A program made the translations under genes and the position numbers. DNA of 64,000 bases, from the NCBI GenBank assembly GCA_022844125.1, contig JALHMI010000001.1:62001-126000 (forward strand), written 5' to 3'. This stretch comes from Pirellulales bacterium. GTDB taxonomy: Bacteria; Planctomycetota; Planctomycetia; Pirellulales; PALSA-1355. A model generated the notes under the pieces. That model was not told the origin of the DNA and ran no database searches. It saw only the letters and a list, made by a program, of their open reading frames with translations. Below, piece after piece: positions 39,965-46,774 of this stretch; positions within the stretch are counted from its first letter, which is position 1, and every line of letters begins with the position of its first letter.

Positions 39965-40003
39965 GCGGGCGTAGCTCAGTTGGTAGAGCGCTAGCTTCCC
40001 AAG
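39965..40003 (+). tRNA. tRNA-Gly(CCC) 5' half: prophage attachment site
   Basis: Acceptor strand GCGGGCG, D-arm GCTC/GAGC, anticodon-stem strand CTAGC and loop TTCCCAA (anticodon CCC at 39998-40000) fit tRNA-Gly. After base 40003 the sequence (GGATTTCGCCC onward) no longer pairs with the CTAGC stem strand, and no T-arm or acceptor 3' strand follows. The tRNA ends in its anticodon loop exactly where the prophage starts, with the integrase 110 bp away. This marks the crossover point (attL). The intact tRNA is expected at the right end of the prophage, outside the window. Confidence 0.85.
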
Positions 40004-40078
40004 GATTTCGCCCACTGCGCATTTCTTCGGCCGAATGGCCCATCGTGTAACGGCTTAGGTGAAGAGGATCAGAACCGT

Positions 40079-40108
40079 ATACCCGTTTCTCGAGCCCGAA
40101 ATACCCGT
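40079..40108 (+). promoter_or_regulatory. Direct repeats ATACCCGT upstream of the integrase
   Basis: ATACCCGT occurs at 40079-40086 and 40101-40108, 22 bp apart (two helical turns), directly before the integrase start at 40114. A 10-bp palindrome, TTCGGCCGAA, lies at 40026-40035. Position suggests integrase arm-type sites or an operator for autoregulation; this is inference. Confidence 0.4.
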
Positions 40109-40113
40109 CTGCC

Positions 40114-41292
40114 ATGCGAATCCCCGAGCGCAAAGTACACAAGGCCAGCGGCCACGACCGTGTCCGTTGGAACAAGGAGGAGTACTGGTTCGGGAAGCAC
40201 GGTTCGCAGGAGAGCGACGACCGCTACAAGGCCTGGGTCGCTGAACTGCTCGCCGGCAACCCGGATCCGCCGTCACGGCCGCGGCAGCTGCTCGAAGTCG
40301 ACGAGCTTGCCGGCCGGTTCCTCGACATGGCCAAGCGCAGGTACAGCCGCGGCGAGTATCACAACCTGCGGCAAGCGATCGGGGCGCTGCTCAAGAAGCA
40401 CGGCGACACCCGCGTCGACAACTTCGGCCCGAAGGCCCTGATCGAAGTCCGCGAAGCGATGGCGACCGCCGGCTGGCCGAGGCCTCGGATCAACGAGCAG
40501 ATCAACCGCGTGCGGCGGATCTTCCGCTGGGGTGTGTCGCAAGAGCTGGTGCACGTGCACACCTCGCTCGCGCTGCGTGAGCTGCTGCCGATCCGCAAAG
40601 GCGAAAAGGTGGGCGACGTGGTGCCGCCCGAGTCGACGCCGGTGAAGCCGGCCAAGGCCTCGCAGATCGAGCAGATCCTGCCCGAGCTGGTGCCACAGCT
40701 GGTCGACATGCTGCAGCTGCACGCAATCGTCGGCATGCGTCCAGGTGACCTGGTGATCATGCGGCCGGGGGACATCGACCGCAGTGACGACGTGTGGGTG
40801 TACCGGCCAGCGAGTCACAAGAATGAGTGGCGCGGCCAGCACCTGGCATACGCGATCGGCCCGCGGGCTCAAAAGATCCTGGCGCCGTACCTCGAAAATC
40901 GCAAGCCTCACGTTCCGTGCTTCCAGCCGGCCGTCACGCGCAAGCAGCGGCAAGAGATTGTGCATGCGAAGCGGAAAACGAAACGTACCAACCAGGCGAC
41001 CAAGCGGCTGATCAAGCGGCCGATGAAGATCAAGGATCACTACACAACGCAGAGTTATGGCCGGGCGATCCGGCGTGCGGCCGAGCGGCTGACGAAGGAT
41101 GATCGCGAGGCGTTCCTGGCGCTACACTTCGCGCCGAACCGGCTGCGGCACACCAAGGCGACCGAGCTGCGGGCCTCGCACGGCATTGAAGCCGCGCGAG
41201 TCGCCCTCGGTCATTCGAATATCAGCACTACGCTAATTTACGCCGAAGCAGATCTGGCGAAGGCGAAAGCGATCGCCCTTGAATCCGGATAG
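40114..41292 (+). CDS. Tyrosine recombinase, prophage integrase
   Basis: A 392-residue integrase with an N-terminal arm/core-binding region (about residues 55-160) and a catalytic domain. Catalytic residues are R209 (GMRPGDL), R345, H367 (LGHSNIS) and Y376 (TTLIYAEAD). The usual first His of the HxxR motif is Asn here (N342, PNRLRHTKAT); from memory this is frequent in planctomycete integrases. It catalyses integration at the tRNA-Gly next to it. Direct repeats lie just upstream. Confidence 0.92.
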   Translation: MRIPERKVHKASGHDRVRWNKEEYWFGKHGSQESDDRYKAWVAELLAGNPDPPSRPRQLLEVDELAGRFLDMAKRRYSRGEYHNLRQAIGALLKKHGDTRVDNFGPKALIEVREAMATAGWPRPRINEQINRVRRIFRWGVSQELVHVHTSLALRELLPIRKGEKVGDVVPPESTPVKPAKASQIEQILPELVPQLVDMLQLHAIVGMRPGDLVIMRPGDIDRSDDVWVYRPASHKNEWRGQHLAYAIGPRAQKILAPYLENRKPHVPCFQPAVTRKQRQEIVHAKRKTKRTNQATKRLIKRPMKIKDHYTTQSYGRAIRRAAERLTKDDREAFLALHFAPNRLRHTKATELRASHGIEAARVALGHSNISTTLIYAEADLAKAKAIALESG

Positions 41293-41461
41293 AAGTCCGC
41301 CGCACAATGGCCCGCGAGCTGAGTGCGTACTTGTTGAACACGTCCGCGATCTGCCGCGCATGCTCCATCGACAACCCGACTCCCAGCGATCCGTCCGCCT
41401 TGCCGTCCTTGAGAATGATCACGCAAAAACGATCCTTAAAGCCGAGGTACCTTTCGAGCAT
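41228..41461 (-). CDS. Possible small prophage protein antisense to the integrase end
   Basis: ATG at 41461 gives 77 residues: MLERYLGFKDRFCVIILKD, then GSLGVGLSMEHARQIADVF and a basic C-terminus that is antisense to the integrase 3' end for 65 bp. The first 50 residues read like a folded small protein (a strand, then a helix), which is why I list it. It competes with the start of the plus-strand lipoprotein-like gene. No function is visible. Confidence 0.35.
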   Translation of the reverse strand: MLERYLGFKDRFCVIILKDGKADGSLGVGLSMEHARQIADVFNKYALSSRAIVRRTSIRIQGRSLSPSPDLLRRKLA

Positions 41462-41957
41462 GGTCACGACCTTTAGCCATTCGACGCCGCCGGCTGCTGA
41501 CGGGAACCGATACCGGGTGCAGGGGAAACTGACTCCCCGTGGGTGTGCTGGCACTAGTGTACAAGCGAACACTTCTTTTGCAACTGTTTTGTTTTTGGCG
41601 ATCACGTTTTTTTGTGCCCCTTTTGTGACGGGCTGCAGCCGTGGCCCATCGTACGATGAGGCCCTGCAACGATATACTGCCGAGCAGCAGGAGCTCGATC
41701 GTCTGAACGCAGCACAGAAAACAAACATCGAGACCCTGACGCGGATCCATCAGGAGATCGCCGCGACGGATCGGGCGCTCACAGCGACGGGTGCCAGCGA
41801 GCAGGCGGTCGCCGATGCTCGTGCGAAGCTGGAAGCCGCCAACAAGAAGGCAAAAGCTGAGCTCGTCGCCGAGGGCGACGTGCTCAGCAAGAAGATCAGC
41901 GAGCAGCAGAAGCGGGTTGCCGAGGCCGAGAAGCTCAAGAACTCCCTGTCGCCGTAG
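41460..41957 (+). CDS. Putative phage lipoprotein with coiled coil
   Basis: A lipoprotein signal is visible in the translated sequence: hydrophobic FATVLFLAITFFCAPFVTGC, with VTGC as lipobox. It is followed by a long helical region (AQKTNIETLTRIHQEIAATD and EAANKKAKAELVAEGDVLSKK). The start is unclear: ATG 41460 places ~40 residues before the signal, and no ATG or GTG gives a normal signal peptide. A lipid-anchored helical protein in a phage could be a spanin-like or superinfection-exclusion protein, but nothing proves this. Confidence 0.55.
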   Translation: MVTTFSHSTPPAADGNRYRVQGKLTPRGCAGTSVQANTSFATVLFLAITFFCAPFVTGCSRGPSYDEALQRYTAEQQELDRLNAAQKTNIETLTRIHQEIAATDRALTATGASEQAVADARAKLEAANKKAKAELVAEGDVLSKKISEQQKRVAEAEKLKNSLSP

Positions 41958-41960
41958 CAC

Positions 41961-42233
41961 ATGGAACTCAAAGACGCCACGATGCAGATCCCGCTGTCGA
42001 CGTGCACTTTCAATGGTGGACAGCTCGGCGCTCGCATCGACGTGAAGGCCGACGGCCGAGCCTATCTGTGGCTGGTGGCCATGAGCAGCGATCCGCGGCA
42101 GAAGTCGATCCTGTACAACCTCGACCTCGACGGCCTGGCCGAGCTGCGGACGCTCGTCGAGAAGGCGACCGCCGCCGTCGCCGAGCTGCAGGCGGACGGC
42201 CGGATCGAGAAGCTCGAGCTGCGACGGGAGTAA
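41961..42233 (+). CDS. Small prophage protein of unknown function (90 aa)
   Basis: It starts 4 bp after the previous stop. It has a strand-rich front half (CTFNGGQLGARIDVKADGRA, YLWLVAMSS) and a helical end (ELRTLVEKATAAVAELQAD). Soluble; no known motif. Part of a tight run of four small genes. Confidence 0.6.
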   Translation: MELKDATMQIPLSTCTFNGGQLGARIDVKADGRAYLWLVAMSSDPRQKSILYNLDLDGLAELRTLVEKATAAVAELQADGRIEKLELRRE

Positions 42234-42262
42234 CTGCTTTTCCCCTTGGAGGAGGCGTTCAA

Positions 42263-42457
42263 ATGCAAATCGAAGAAGTGAAGCGGATGATGGGCCAGTA
42301 TGCCGAACTTTGTGATCGAGATAAGGAAGCTTTTGCAGGCCTCGGCGCGCTGAGGCCGTTGCCGCAGGCCATCCTGGCCCTGATCGAACACGTCGAGCTA
42401 CAAGACGCTCGCATTGCCAAACTTGAGCAGGATGCGGGCAACGTCGGTGCCGTCTAG
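42263..42457 (+). CDS. Small helical prophage protein (64 aa)
   Basis: ATG 42263 is preceded by a very strong ribosome binding site (GGAGGAGG at about 42248-42255). The product is MQIEEVKRMMGQYAELCDRD followed by two more helices, ending in QDARIAKLEQDAG. It is too short for the function to be inferred. Same run as its neighbours. Confidence 0.6.
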   Translation: MQIEEVKRMMGQYAELCDRDKEAFAGLGALRPLPQAILALIEHVELQDARIAKLEQDAGNVGAV

Positions 42458-42467
42458 GGGTCGATCT

Positions 42468-42590
42468 ATGACCGTCCGCCGGCGAACCGTCCTGATCGGA
42501 GCGGCGGCGATCGGCGGGGTCGCGGCCTGGTCGGCGAGCTCCTGGCTGCTGGCACCCCTGGTCGTCGTCTTTCCATTGGTTACAGGCTGA
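42468..42590 (+). CDS. 40-residue hydrophobic peptide
   Basis: ATG 42468, 10 bp after the previous stop. The sequence is MTVRRRTVLIGAAAIGGVAA followed by a second hydrophobic stretch (WLLAPLVVVFPLVTG). It has a basic N-terminus and one long or two short membrane segments. The tight spacing supports a real gene. It could be a small membrane effector of the prophage; the RRR-hydrophobic start also resembles an export signal. Confidence 0.45.
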   Translation: MTVRRRTVLIGAAAIGGVAAWSASSWLLAPLVVVFPLVTG

Positions 42591-42774
42591 TTCTATGCCC
42601 GGACGATCTTCGCTTGCCAGGCAGCGACAGCTCCCAAGTCGCATACACCGCCAGTAGATTATTGGTAGCAGGACAGGCCGGCTGGTCACGGATCGGCCAG
42701 CCGTGCTTGGTGAGGGTCCCCTCGGTAGGGCGGGCTGCGGGGCGGCCCAAGATGTACCAAATGTGCAAAAACAC
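42580..42774 (-). CDS. Possible small minus-strand protein (64 aa)
   Basis: GTG at 42774 reads through FLHIWYILGRPAARPTEGTL, TKHGWPIRDQPACPATNNLL and AVYATWELSLPGKRRSSG. Composition and a helix ending in WELSLPGKRR look protein-like. It overlaps the end of the 40-residue peptide gene by 11 bp. No motif is recognised, and a plus-strand frame from 42752 is also open, so confidence is low. Confidence 0.3.
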   Translation of the reverse strand: MFLHIWYILGRPAARPTEGTLTKHGWPIRDQPACPATNNLLAVYATWELSLPGKRRSSGHRISL

Positions 42775-43059
42775 GCATAATTATGCAGGCCGACAAGAAC
42801 GCCCGACTGCTGTGAGTTTAACGGTTCTGCAGGGTTTGCCGCAGTCCGGCACGGAACCTGCCGAAGAATCCTGCGGGGAAAATTGCGGTCCGCCTTGTGG
42901 CGCGGTAGTCTGCATTACATAATCTGGCCCAACCACCTAGCTGCCGAGTGGTGAACATTTCGGCATCCACGTGCGTCTAAAGGGGTAGATGCCCCTCGTT
43001 GTTTTCTGTGTCTTGCGGCGCTATCCCTGGCGTATGATTTAAAAGAGGGAGTTCAAAAG
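42591..43059. promoter_or_regulatory. Gene-poor region with hairpin and promoter before the DUF5678-like gene
   Basis: It contains only the doubtful minus-strand frame above. AGGGG-TAGATG-CCCCT (42981-42996) followed by CGTTGTTTT looks like a weak terminator. TATGAT at 43033-43038 is a good -10 box with only a weak -35 (TCTTGC, 16-bp spacer), and GAGGGA (43045-43050) is the ribosome binding site of the gene at 43060. The following two genes therefore probably have their own promoter and may be expressed in the lysogen. Confidence 0.5.
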
Positions 43060-43305
43060 ATGGCTATGGCAACTGACGACCTGAAGATCGAACTCGAAAC
43101 TTACGAAGCCCACAAGCCGTCGCTGCTCGGAAAAGAGGGAAAGTACGTACTCATTTGTGGATCCGAACTCTCGGAACCCTGGGACACGTACGAAGACGCT
43201 CTCAAGGCTGGCTACGAAAAGTACGGCGTAAAGCCGTTCCTCGTGAAGCAGATCCAGGGAACTGAACGAGTCCAGTTCCTCACGAGAAGCGTATGCCGCA
43301 GCTAA
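43060..43305 (+). CDS. DUF5678-like small protein
   Basis: An 81-residue protein with the pattern LGKEGKYVLICGSELSEPWD, TYEDALKAGYEKYG and PFLVKQI, which matches DUF5678 proteins. In my recollection these are often encoded directly before a retropepsin-like protease, exactly as here. The next gene starts 12 bases before this one ends. Function unknown; a substrate or regulator of the protease is possible. Confidence 0.7.
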   Translation: MAMATDDLKIELETYEAHKPSLLGKEGKYVLICGSELSEPWDTYEDALKAGYEKYGVKPFLVKQIQGTERVQFLTRSVCRS

Positions 43306-43739
43306 CGATTTCGATTGGCCCTGACGGCCCGGTGGTCGACGTCCGCGTCGGCCTCAGTGGCCCTCGCCTTTCGGCGATAATTGCAGCTCGACTAAAGCCC
43401 GCCAATCCTATTGGTGAACGCGCGCTGATCGATACGGGGGCGAGCTGCACCTGCATCGACCACACGGTTGTGAAGGCACTAGGGTTAACACCCACCGGCA
43501 CGACGCTGATACACAGTGCTTCGACGGGCGGGGCACCGACCTCCGTTAGCACCTATGACATCGCCCTGTTTCTGATCACCAGCGACCAGCAATCGCACTC
43601 AATGCAGATCACACTTCCAGTGGTGGCAGTAGATCTGTCGTCTGGCAACACATTCCGCGTGCTGCTCGGACGCGACGTTTTAAACAAGCTGACGATGATC
43701 TATAACGGCCCCCAGCAGAGCATCCAGCTCAATTTCTAG
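43293..43739 (+). CDS. Retropepsin-like aspartic protease
   Basis: A 148-residue single-domain protease with the active-site motif ALIDTGAS (D47, T48, G49), a flap region, and VLLGRDVLNKLTMIYNG near the end, the typical LGRDxL strand. Retropepsins work as homodimers, each chain giving one Asp. There is no signal peptide, so it is cytoplasmic. It overlaps the DUF5678-like gene by 13 bp, so the two are co-translated. It is on the plus strand, opposite to the late genes, and is probably a cargo pair of the prophage. Confidence 0.82.
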   Translation: MPQLTISIGPDGPVVDVRVGLSGPRLSAIIAARLKPANPIGERALIDTGASCTCIDHTVVKALGLTPTGTTLIHSASTGGAPTSVSTYDIALFLITSDQQSHSMQITLPVVAVDLSSGNTFRVLLGRDVLNKLTMIYNGPQQSIQLNF

Positions 43740-43743
43740 GGCC

Positions 43744-44118
43744 TCACTCCTCTAAGATCGTGTAGTCCAGCTCCGGCGTGCCGGCCGCGGCCTTCGCAAA
43801 CACACTCACCGCGTCGAGTCGCAGCACGGCGACATCGCCAGGCAGCAGCTTGACCAGCGGGTAGAACGTGCTCGACGGCTTGACGCCGATCGTGATGATC
43901 TGCCCTACCGTGCTCGACAGGTTGCGGAAGATCGCGTAGCCAGGCGTCGTGATGTCCGCGCTCACAATGAGCTGCTCTTCCGTCGTCGAGAGCACCTGCG
44001 TGTTGCTGAACTTCTTGGTGCCCGTCAGATCACGCTGCAGGTTGATCGTGTCGTACTTGAACACCTGCGAGCCCTTGGTCGCCTTGAGTCCCGCGGTGAC
44101 CGTGATTTCGTTGGCCAT
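43744..44118 (-). CDS. Small prophage structural protein (124 aa)
   Basis: Beta-rich: MANEITVTAGLKATKGSQVF, IVSADITTPGYAIFRNLSST and GDVAVLRLD. Last gene of the late module. The leader GAAAGGATTC (44124-44133) before the start is the same motif found at the capsid and tail tube genes. A trimeric, fibre-like or accessory head/tail role is likely; the exact one cannot be told. Confidence 0.6.
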   Translation of the reverse strand: MANEITVTAGLKATKGSQVFKYDTINLQRDLTGTKKFSNTQVLSTTEEQLIVSADITTPGYAIFRNLSSTVGQIITIGVKPSSTFYPLVKLLPGDVAVLRLDAVSVFAKAAAGTPELDYTILEE

Positions 44119-44168
44119 GATCAGAATCCTTTCGTGTGTTGACCTGCGTCAGAGCTTCCGGCGGCAGA

Positions 44169-44828
44169 TTACACTGCGTCCGGGTGACCAATGTCACGCA
44201 GGTAGTTGATCCAGCGAAACAGCTTCTCTCGAAAATCCAGCGCGCCACGGCAGGCTCGATACTCCTTCCCCCGGTGACAGGTGACCACGTGCAGCTGATA
44301 CTCAAGCAGGAAGAGCGGGACGCCCACGCTGTGGCACAGGTGCGAGATCCCCGAGCAGACGCCCAGAAAGCAGAACGCGCTTGCAGCGAGCTCGACGCAC
44401 GCCGAGACGCCCAGGTGCTTGCCGAGCAGGACGATCTCGCGATCGGGCACGAGCTCGCGGAGCACGTCGGCCAGCCGCACGAGCTCGGCTTCGCTGGGGT
44501 TCTTCTGCTCGGCCACGCTCACGCCGTCGACCTGCACGACGAGCGGGCCGTGCGTGTCGGCGAAGTTCCACCGCCGGCGGGTCGGAAAGTAGGGGGTCGA
44601 CCAGATGCTGTAGCCGTCGATCTTCGCGTTGAACGGCTGGGGCGTGAGTACCAGCCGGCCGGGCGAGTCGAGCACGCTGACGATCTCGGCGTGCAGCTCG
44701 CCCATTTCCGGCGACCGATGGTGCAGGTGCACCGGTTCACCGCGCATCAGCGACATGTGCAGCAGGCAGTTGACCGTCGCCCACTGGTCGCCGAAGGAAC
44801 TGTTGTGAGGCTCGAAGATCTGCGTCAT
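44169..44828 (-). CDS. Glycosyltransferase-like protein (GT9/GT-B-like C-terminal half)
   Basis: A 219-residue protein starting 4 bp inside the GT2 gene (ATGA overlap). The first half is unusual (FGDQWATVNCLLHMSLMRGE, HHRSPEMGEL). The second half resembles the nucleotide-sugar-binding half of heptosyltransferase-type enzymes: EIVLLGKHLG, then FLGVCSGISHLCHSVGVPL. The pattern GVCSGISHLCHSVGVP is like the GDSGxxHxAxALGxP motif. Likely a second sugar transferase of the tail module; activity unproven. Confidence 0.55.
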   Translation of the reverse strand: MTQIFEPHNSSFGDQWATVNCLLHMSLMRGEPVHLHHRSPEMGELHAEIVSVLDSPGRLVLTPQPFNAKIDGYSIWSTPYFPTRRRWNFADTHGPLVVQVDGVSVAEQKNPSEAELVRLADVLRELVPDREIVLLGKHLGVSACVELAASAFCFLGVCSGISHLCHSVGVPLFLLEYQLHVVTCHRGKEYRACRGALDFREKLFRWINYLRDIGHPDAV

Positions 44829-46759
44829 GCGGCTGCCGGCAAGCCTCCTTCTTCGGCCTCGGCCCGCCGGATGGCTTCGTCAATCAGGCCCGGGAACGGA
44901 TCAAGCGGATTGAGCTTGAACACGAGGCCCGTCTTGACAGCCTTCGTCGCGGCCTTCATGCGATCCGTCCATCCCCATTGGCCCTGACCATCACGCATCC
45001 ACTGGGCGATCTCGTCGCGCCGCTCCTTGCACTGCTCGACGCCCCAGGCATCCATCAGCGCGGCCTTCGCGTTGCACGTGCACTGCGGCCCGGGCTGGAT
45101 CCCGAGCACGGCGAGGATCTTCTTGAGCTCGGTCCCCGGCCCGTGGCCAGGTGGCCAGAGGTGGATCTGCTGCGCGGGGCGATCTTGCTCCTGCCGGCCG
45201 AGCACGGTGAATCCATATTGCTCGTTGGTGTGATAGGCGGCGAACCACCCACTGCCGGGCAGCCACTCCTGCAGGGCCGCGAAAATCCCCGGCCCGTCGT
45301 CTTCGCCCTTGTGAGCATGGCTCACCGTATCGTGCAACACGATCCAGCGGCGGACGAAAGGGCTGAATTTGCGAAGATCGTGCAGCACGCGATCCTTGGT
45401 GTGCACGCGGTCGAGGAAGAGCAGGTCTGTCTCGTCGACGGGCACTACTTCCGGTGAGTCGCGGTTGTCGATGATCCAACCCTCGTCGAGCGGTAGCCGC
45501 TTGATCAGCTGATCGTTCAGCTCGGTGTTGTGCGAGACGAGCTTCGCCGGACGGCCGGCCGCCCAGGCGATCAGGCTCTCGCGGCGATGCGAAAACTCCG
45601 TCACGCTTGCGCACTGAGCCGCCATGTCCCGCATTCGCGGCATGTGCTGGTCGAGATCTCGCGGCTGGGCGCGCGGCGGCCGGACGGCGTCGAAGATCTC
45701 CTCCAGTGTTTCGGGCTGCTTCGGCGCGGGCGGATTCAGGTGGGCGATCGGATCGGCAGCCAGGTACTCGAAGTGCTCGGCCGACAGTCGCCCGCCGCCG
45801 ACGAAGTGCTCCCGCACGCGATCGAGCGGCAGGCCGAGCTCGACGTGCCCGAGCACGTAATTGCGCACCTTGTTCCACAGCGTCAGCGGATACTTGATCG
45901 GCTCCTCGCCGTCGTTGAACTTGTGGACCCACTTGAGAAACCCCAGGCACAGCGTCTGGTCGCCGCGCTGCCGGAACTTCTCATGAATGTACATTTCCTC
46001 GCCGCCGAAACCGCGGAAGTGTTCGTTGAACCCTGGCCAAGCGTCCTTCCGGCAGGCGAACAGGCCGAGCCCCTGGCCGGGGATCTCGAACTCGTCGGTC
46101 GGATCCAGGCCGAGCGGCTTCATGCCCAGCCGGACCAGGTGTGCTTCGTGCCCGGCGTAGGGCAGGTTCTGCGGAAACTCGATCCCGCAGGGGGCGCTCG
46201 AGGTGAGCGGCACGTTGTCGAGGCTGAGGAACTGGCACGTGCCGGCGGGCGTCTGGATCACGTTCACGCGCGAGCCTTCGTCGCACGTCTTCCAGGCGCT
46301 CCCCCACACGCCCCACATTTCATCACGCCAGATGTCGATGAAGTGCGTGTGCACGCCGGCCATGTGATCGAGCAGCAGCGGGCCTTGCACCAGGCCGCGG
46401 AAGTCCGGATGCTCGCCAAACCAGGCGATCAGACTCTCGATCGACTCCTTGGCGAGCAGCACGTGCGAGTCGATGCAGAGCACAATCTCGCCGGCGGCTT
46501 CTTTGAAGATCCGTTCACGGGGGGCGCTGGTGCCGACGACGTCGCCCATCGGAATGTACCGCACGCCGGAGTTGTGGAAGCGGAACCAGTTTTCGAGTTT
46601 GTTCTTGAGCACCTTCGACGTCGGCGCGTCGGGCTTGTTATCGACGACGATGATCTCAACTTGCGAGAGGTCGAAGTACAGCCGCAGCACCTGCACAACA
46701 AACCACACGTCGCGGTAGCTGTCGAAAACGGCCATGCCGATGGTCAACTTCGGTCGCAT
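44825..46759 (-). CDS. Prophage glycosyltransferase family 2 with C-terminal extension
   Basis: A 644-residue protein. Residues 1-300 are a GT-A domain: KLTIGMAVFDSYRDVWFVV, EIIVVDNKPDAPTS, the metal-binding DSH of IVLCIDSHVLLAKES, and FRGFGGEEMYIHEKFRQRG as acceptor region. Residues ~390-540 (SLIAWAAGRPAKLVSHN, DLLFLDRVHTKDRVLHDL, WIVLHDTVSHA) resemble a small methyltransferase-like/Rossmann domain. The last 100 residues contain a Cys pair (QCTCNAKAALMDAWGVEQCK). The leader GGAAAGGATTC (46765-46775) precedes it. It lies directly downstream of the Thr/Cys-rich surface protein, its best candidate acceptor. Confidence 0.8.
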   Translation of the reverse strand: MRPKLTIGMAVFDSYRDVWFVVQVLRLYFDLSQVEIIVVDNKPDAPTSKVLKNKLENWFRFHNSGVRYIPMGDVVGTSAPRERIFKEAAGEIVLCIDSHVLLAKESIESLIAWFGEHPDFRGLVQGPLLLDHMAGVHTHFIDIWRDEMWGVWGSAWKTCDEGSRVNVIQTPAGTCQFLSLDNVPLTSSAPCGIEFPQNLPYAGHEAHLVRLGMKPLGLDPTDEFEIPGQGLGLFACRKDAWPGFNEHFRGFGGEEMYIHEKFRQRGDQTLCLGFLKWVHKFNDGEEPIKYPLTLWNKVRNYVLGHVELGLPLDRVREHFVGGGRLSAEHFEYLAADPIAHLNPPAPKQPETLEEIFDAVRPPRAQPRDLDQHMPRMRDMAAQCASVTEFSHRRESLIAWAAGRPAKLVSHNTELNDQLIKRLPLDEGWIIDNRDSPEVVPVDETDLLFLDRVHTKDRVLHDLRKFSPFVRRWIVLHDTVSHAHKGEDDGPGIFAALQEWLPGSGWFAAYHTNEQYGFTVLGRQEQDRPAQQIHLWPPGHGPGTELKKILAVLGIQPGPQCTCNAKAALMDAWGVEQCKERRDEIAQWMRDGQGQWGWTDRMKAATKAVKTGLVFKLNPLDPFPGLIDEAIRRAEAEEGGLPAAA

Positions 46760-46774
46760 TACAGGAATCCTTTC

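Noticed and set aside
39965-40050. Complete tRNA-Gly
   Set aside because: No 3' anticodon-stem strand, T-arm or acceptor strand follows the anticodon loop, even allowing mismatches.
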